Shown piece after piece: positions 59,184 to 64,000 of a stretch of DNA of 64,000 bases; the first letter of the stretch is position 1, and each line of letters opens with the position of its first letter. The DNA is taken from contig BSBM01000096.1 of the NCBI GenBank assembly GCA_027924585.1, forward strand, positions 7,253,501 to 7,317,500, written 5' to 3'. The DNA is from Larix kaempferi. Taxonomy: Eukaryota; Streptophyta; Pinopsida; Pinales; Pinaceae. Both the position numbers and the translations under genes were made by a program. The notes beneath the pieces are model-generated. The model was not told the DNA's origin and searched no databases. It saw only the letters and a program-made list of their open reading frames with translations.

Positions 59184-59619
59184 GGAGGTGAAAGATCCAT
59201 TTCGGGACTTCGCAGCCACCTAGATGAAGAATTTCAAGGCGTTTCATGACACCAATGTCTTTGGTAAGACTGAGAAGGCTGCAGGGATCAATATATTTGA
59301 AGGAGAGGTCTCGCATCTCTGTCATAGCCCCAAAAGTCCCATCCTCTAGGTGAACAACACCTTTCAACGACTGTAGACATATGAGTTTCGATATTCCAGC
59401 AGGCAGCGACTTCAAATTTTTGCAGCCCTTCACATTCAGATATACCATAGACTTATGTTCACCTATGCCCGAATGCATCTCACATAGATGTTTGCACCCA
59501 CTAACATCAAGAAACAGGAGGCTTCGTACATGAGCCAATGATTTAGGTAACTTCTCTATCTCTCTCTGGGATAAATTCAAGAATCTCAAATGTTTCAAAT
59601 TCCCTACACTTTCCGGCAA
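59098..59619 (-). pseudogene. Leucine-rich-repeat fragment, NBS-LRR type
   Basis: About 170 codons of irregular ~23-residue leucine-rich repeats are visible, starting PESVGNLKHLRFLNLS and continuing through LPKSLAHVRSLLFLDVSGC, LKSLPAGISKL and LEILHLGGCEVP. The L-x-x-L-x-x-L-x-L plus C-x-x-L pattern is that of plant TNL/CNL resistance proteins. NB-ARC and N-terminal domains are absent. The start at 59619 meets the USP fragment (opposite strand) with no spacer, and the other end runs into a 92-bp duplication. Confidence 0.85.
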
Positions 59620-59620
59620 T

Positions 59621-60214
59621 GAAACTCAATGTTCCTATTGTGAGAGGGTAACATGTAGAGATGAGTATCTAAGTGTGGAGGTACAACAACATTATTATTT
59701 GTTGAGCTATCTCAGTTCTTTCAGCACCGTGGAGAAACTGAGTGGGAAAAGCAAGTGCTGGTGTGACAACTGTTGCCATTTGCAAGATGCCAAGAAGAAG
59801 TTGAAGGTAAAATCTGCACCTCAAGTTCTCACTTGCCAGCTAAAAGGTTTCAAATACACAGTACATGAAGGTGAAATGGAGGGATTCAAGAAGTTGTTCT
59901 ATCATGTTGCATTCCCAATGGAGTACATACTGCTAATTAACAATTGTGGAGATGGAGAAGCAGATGATTTTTTGTATTCTTCATTTGATGTTGTGGTGCA
60001 TGTGGGATGCACGGTTAATTATGGGAATTACATTTCTATAGTGAAGAGAGGTGACCAATGGCTCATGTTTTATGATGAGAAGGTGGAAAACATCACAACC
60101 ACTGCTTCAAAGCAGCTTGTAGAGGATCCATGTGGTCGAGAAAGAGTGAAGGTAGAAGCCAAACTTCCAGCCACACCCCCAGAAATATCCTGTGATTTAG
60201 CACCTAAAACATAA
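59621..60214 (+). pseudogene. UBP3/4-like ubiquitin protease fragment, catalytic His lost
   Basis: The open frame from 59621 covers the C-terminal half of a USP catalytic domain. It holds a Zn-ribbon half (ETQCSYCERVT, then CWCDNCC), the LKGFKYTVHEGE region (LKRFKY in active enzymes), the FPMEYILL block, and the His box VNYGNYISIVKRGDQWLMF. Arabidopsis UBP3/UBP4 and animal USP12/46 share this arrangement. Active USPs have G-H-Y at the His box; here it is G-N-Y (residue 118 counted from 59675). The Cys box half is absent. It is intronless across what should be several exons, so it may have passed through RNA. Confidence 0.82.
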
Positions 60215-60276
60215 CGGTTTGCTCTAGTAAAATATTATATGGACATGTTGAAGTAGAGTGTTATGAGAATCTATAT

Positions 60277-60900
60277 TTGAATTCAACGTGGACTCAAGCA
60301 ATGGATGGTACTCTAGGCATTGCAAGGTATTTTCCTCATTACAATGTAAAAATGAATAATTATGGAAAACAAGGTTTAGTAATGACCACAACCGAAGCGA
60401 CACAACTTTTCACTCCCTGCAAACTCTCGGTGGAGGATTTATCAAATCAACAACAACAATCAGCGCCTTTGGGATCAGTCTGGAATCGTGCAGGAACTTG
60501 GGACGAAATAAATTTAAGCACCTGGGCCAACAGTAGGATAAAGGAATTTCTCATTGATTTAGGTTCTTTAGAATTCAATATTTGTAAAGATAATATTTTG
60601 AAGGTCTCAAGAGGCGTAGGTGAAGTATTGATGGTGACAGTGCGCAACAAGAAGCGAATTTGTGACTCTTACTCGATGGACTTGAAGTTTCAATGGGATT
60701 GGTTAATTGAAGAAAAAATGAAGCAAATTTTGGGCACTTTAAATATTCCATAGGCTTCTTCTGGTGATTTGAAAGATATGTAGTTGAACGTGGCTTTGAA
60801 TACAGACCAACGAATCCCATACTCGAAAAGAAGTACACTTATTCAATATCTTATGTCCTTCTTGTCTCCCATTCATGATCTTGAATCTTTGGATTTTTTT
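60277..60900 (+). pseudogene. Aha1 N-terminal-domain fragment (Hsp90 co-chaperone type)
   Basis: The frame contains GSVWNRAGTWDEINLSTWAN, a SLEFN strand, VGEVLMVTVRNKKRI and LKFQWDWLI. This is the order seen in the Aha1 N-terminal domain, which binds the Hsp90 middle domain. A TAG at 60751 follows NIP; beyond it the same frame continues with recognisable but stop-broken sequence to ~60900. Before 60380 the frame has no similarity I can place. It is a fragment in the same orientation as the USP and helicase pieces. Confidence 0.72.
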
Positions 60901-61039
60901 CAATCTTCAAGCCAAGAGACAATAATTTAGTATGGCTGATAAATATTTAGTGCAGTTAGGTGTAATGATTTGTGGCCAGGAAGTTCTGAAATTAACTGAA
61001 TTATGTTTGAAACTTGTGAAGTTGGTTATCCAACCTTGA

Positions 61040-61857
61040 TTAGGAACGATTACTTTGGAAAATTTTTATCAGGGTTTATGTAAGGAGGGCCTTGTACTTG
61101 GAGCTTTGATGGAAATTGCAAGAAGGATATTTTTTAAGGTTGGTACAGAGGTAGAAAAATCAGAGTCTAATTGTTTAAAACTTTGTTTCTTCCATCTCGA
61201 TGGAGACCTTTTTACTCTTCTCTCAGTTTACAAGAAGTGGGAGGATAAACGAAAATTCAGAAGGAAGAAATGGTGCTGGGAAAATAACATTAATGCCAAA
61301 TCCATGGTAAGATGTAAAGATGATATCATAAAAACTTCAAGTTGTCTCTTGAAGAGGTTCCGTGGAAAGAATAATTACAATTTGCATTCCCTTGTTGCTA
61401 CAATTCAACAAACTTGCAACATCTACTGGCTTGGTATAGAGGTAGACCCTCATAAAAGAGAAATCCAATTTTTTTAGATATAGAGAAAATACACCAGGAA
61501 TTTGAGAGGATGGAAGATGTATTGAACTATGAAATGCAGATGGGTGCTAAAATAATCACTGACACAAAGCGCATTGAACTATACATTGTGTTTGGACATA
61601 ATTCTCATGTAACAAGAGAAAAGATTGGCATTCTATGTAATGGGAAGTTTTATTATGAGGTGAATGTGGAAGAAGACATTGAGTTTTTAAAGCTTGTCAT
61701 TTATAAACACTTGTTCTCTCATGTTGACATGTCCAAAAGTTATTCATCTAACAAATTAAATGATGGTCTCTATGGGATAGGCTATTATGAATCTTTAGGA
61801 AATGTGAACTTAAAGAGATTCTTATTATTTTTCTATTGGAAAGCTAGCGACTGCTAG
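61040..61857 (+). pseudogene. DEAH11/12-like RNA helicase fragment with internal deletion
   Basis: Frame 61055-61477 shows LCKEGLVLGALMEIA, GDLFTLLSVYKKWE and WCWENNINAKSM, the helicase-associated region of plant DEAH11/12 proteins (helicases that also carry RING-type ubiquitin-ligase domains). The frame then jumps to LLKRFRGKNNYNLHSLV, which in family members lies ~200 residues later, so the piece has an internal deletion. A stop and a frameshift near 61477 precede KIHQEFERMEDVLNYEM and the rest. The sequence is cut at ~61829 by the hairpin array. Neither the ATP-binding nor the RING part is present. Confidence 0.78.
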
Positions 61858-64000
61858 CTTTCCTTGTAGCATAAGTATCTGTGCAGTCGCTAGAAGAAAA
61901 ATTCTTATGCTACAAGTAAAGCTAGCAGTCGCTGGCTTTCCTTGATCTTTTGTCATGTGTTTATTTCAAAATAGAGCACATGGCACAAGCTCAAGGTATA
62001 AGCTAGCAACCACCAATCACCATGGACAAGATTTTTCTATTGGAAAGCTAGCGACTGCTAGCTTTCTTTCTAGCATAAGTATGTGTTATTATCCTAGAAG
62101 GAAATGCTTATGCTAGAAGGAAAGCTAGCAGTCGCTAACTTTCCTTGATCTTGTGCAATGTGCTTATTTGAAAATAGAGCACATGATACAAGTTCAAAGT
62201 ATAAGCTAGCAACCACCAATCACCAAGCCCAGGGTTTTTCTATTGGAAAGCTAGCGACTGTTAGCTTTCCTTCTAACATAAGCATGTGTGTCATGCTAAA
62301 AGGAAATGCATTTGCTAGAAGGAAAGGTAGCATTCGTTAAAATTAGAGTACATGGCACAAGCTCAAGGTATAAGCTAACAACCACCAATCACCATGGACA
62401 GGGTTTTTGTATTGGAAAGCTAGCGACTGTTAGCTTTCCTTCTTGCATAAGCATGTGTGTTTATGATAGAAGGAAATTCTTATGCTACAAGGAAAGCTAG
62501 CAGTCGCCAGCTTTCTTTGATCTGTTGCCATGTTCTTATTTCAAAATAGAGCACATGACACAAGCTCAAAGTATAATCTAGCAACCACCAATCACCATGG
62601 ACAGGATTTTTCTATTGGAAAGCTAGCGACTGCTAGCTTTCCTTCTAGCATAAGTATGTGTTATTATCCTAGAAGGAAATGCTTATGCTAGGAGGAAAGC
62701 TAGCAGTCGCTAGCTTTCCTTGATCTTATTCCATGTGTTTATTTCAAAATAGAGCACATGGCGCAAGCTGAAGGTATAAGCTAGCAACCACCAATCACCA
62801 TGGACAGTGTTATCAATTGGAAAGCTAACGACTGCTAGCTTTCCTTCATGGCTAGAGTTTTTCTATTAGAAAGCTAGCAATTGTTATCTTTCCTTCTAGC
62901 ATAAGCACATGTGTGCTTATGCTTATGCTAGAAGGAAATGCTTATGCTAGAAAGAAAGCTAGAAGTCGCTAGCTTTCCTTTATCTTGTGCCATGTGCTTC
63001 TTTCAAAATAGAGCACATGGCACAAGCTCAAGGTATAAGCTAGCAACCACCAATCACCATGGCTAGGGTTTTTATATTGGAAAGCTAGCGACTGATAATT
63101 TTTCTTCTAGCATAAGAATGTGTGGTTATGCCAGAAGGAAATGCTTATGCTAGCTTTCCTTGATCTTGTTCCGTGTTCTTCTTTCAAAATAGAGCACATG
63201 GCACAAGATAAACGTATAACCTATCAACCACCAATCACCATGCCCAGGGTTTTTTTATTGGAAAGCTAGTGATTTCTAGCTTTCCAATAACATAAGCATG
63301 TGTGCTTATGCTAGAAGGAAATGCTTATTCTAGAAGGAAAGATAGCAGTCGCTAGCTTTCCTTGATCCTATGCCACGTGCTGATTTCAAAATAGAGTACA
63401 TGACACAAGCTCTAGGTATAAGCTAGCAACCAACAATCACCATGCCCAAGGTTTTTCTATTGGAAAGCTAGCGACTACTAGCTTTCCTTCTAGCATAAGC
63501 ATGTGTGCTTATGCTAGAAGGAAATGCTTATGTTAGAAGGAAAGCGAGCAGTCGCTAGCTTTCCTTGATCTTGTGCCATGTGCTTATTTCAAAATAGAGG
63601 ACATGGCACAAGATTACGGTATAAGGTAACAAACACCAATCACCATGGCTCGGGTTTTTCTATTGGAAAGCTAACGATTGATAACTTTCCTTCTAGCATA
63701 AGCATGTGTGCTTATGCTAGACGGAAATGCTTATGTTAGAAAGAAAGCTAGCAGTTGCTAGTTTTTTTTTATCTTGTGCCATGTGTTTCTTTCAAAATAG
63801 AGCACATGGCATAAGCTCAAGGTATAAGCTAGCAACCACCAATCACCATGCCCAGGGTTTATCTATTAGAAAGCTAGCGACTACTAGCTTTCATTCTAGC
63901 ATAAATATGTGTGCTTATGCTATAAGGAAATGCTTAGGCTAGAATGAAAGCTAGCAGTCACTAGCTTTCCTTGATTTTGTGCCATGTGCTTATTTCAAAA
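61829..64000. repeat. Hairpin-built tandem repeat array, second locus
   Basis: It is the same unit family as at 32-36 kb, in more divergent copies, running off the window end. Clear examples are the 16-bp-arm hairpin at 63486-63521 (CCTTCTAGCATAAGCA, loop TGTG, then its inverse) and the stem-loop at 62984-63024. The array begins inside the DEAH helicase fragment. The 0.83-kb module of the 32-36 kb copies is not seen here. Confidence 0.9.

Noticed and set aside
59098-59619. Complete resistance gene
   Set aside because: No NB-ARC, TIR or coiled-coil region is present on either side; only ~170 codons of LRR remain.

Overview
This is plant nuclear DNA: AT-rich, intron-containing and saturated with retroelements. 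The fragmentary host genes are all plant families (HD-Zip homeodomain, UBP3/4-like ubiquitin protease, DEAH11/12-like helicase, NBS-LRR-type leucine-rich repeats, plant NIF/FCP1-like HAD proteins). The density of decayed LTR elements, the long AT-rich spacers and the scarcity of intact genes suggest a large-genome seed plant, probably a gymnosperm. That last step is inference, because no marker gene here settles the lineage.

Layout. 0-7 kb: two decayed copies, on opposite strands, of one retroelement-type reading frame sharing an ITGLS-x-KG motif; the first ends two bases before a long LTR (3489-4977). 8.35-10.6 kb: a tandem array of ~430-bp units. 10.9-12.0 kb: a decayed copy of a 'WYxE' domain followed by a broken Ty3/gypsy gag. 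12.4-18.3 kb: a nearly complete, mutated Ty1/copia element on the minus strand. 18.34-21.80 kb: a truncated Ty3/gypsy chromovirus whose only LTR carries a PBS on one side and a PPT on the other. 22-32 kb: the most gene-like part, all on the minus strand. It holds three NIF/FCP1-like HAD copies that have lost the catalytic aspartates, plus an upstream multi-exon gene with a WYxE domain and a ParB/DGQHR-like motif (VDGQHT). 32-36.8 kb: two ~2.35-kb copies of an array built almost entirely from nested perfect hairpins. 37-44 kb: LINE fragments on both strands and a SINE with a 15-bp target duplication. 46.3-46.8 kb: three 166-bp tandem copies. 47-50.7 kb: a GC-richer RNase H/coiled-coil reading frame between inverted repeats. 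55-58.3 kb: an RNase H remnant and an unrecognised acidic reading frame. 58.5-61.85 kb: a mosaic of five unrelated gene fragments (HD-Zip, LRR, USP, Aha1, DEAH helicase). 61.83-64 kb: a second hairpin array that interrupts the helicase fragment and runs off the window.

The most interesting parts are the WYxE/ParB-like gene with its pseudo-phosphatase neighbours, the hairpin-built repeat family, and the five-gene mosaic. The only reading frame that splices cleanly with no internal stop is the four-exon HAD-like gene at 27739-28960; nearly everything else coding is decayed or fragmentary.
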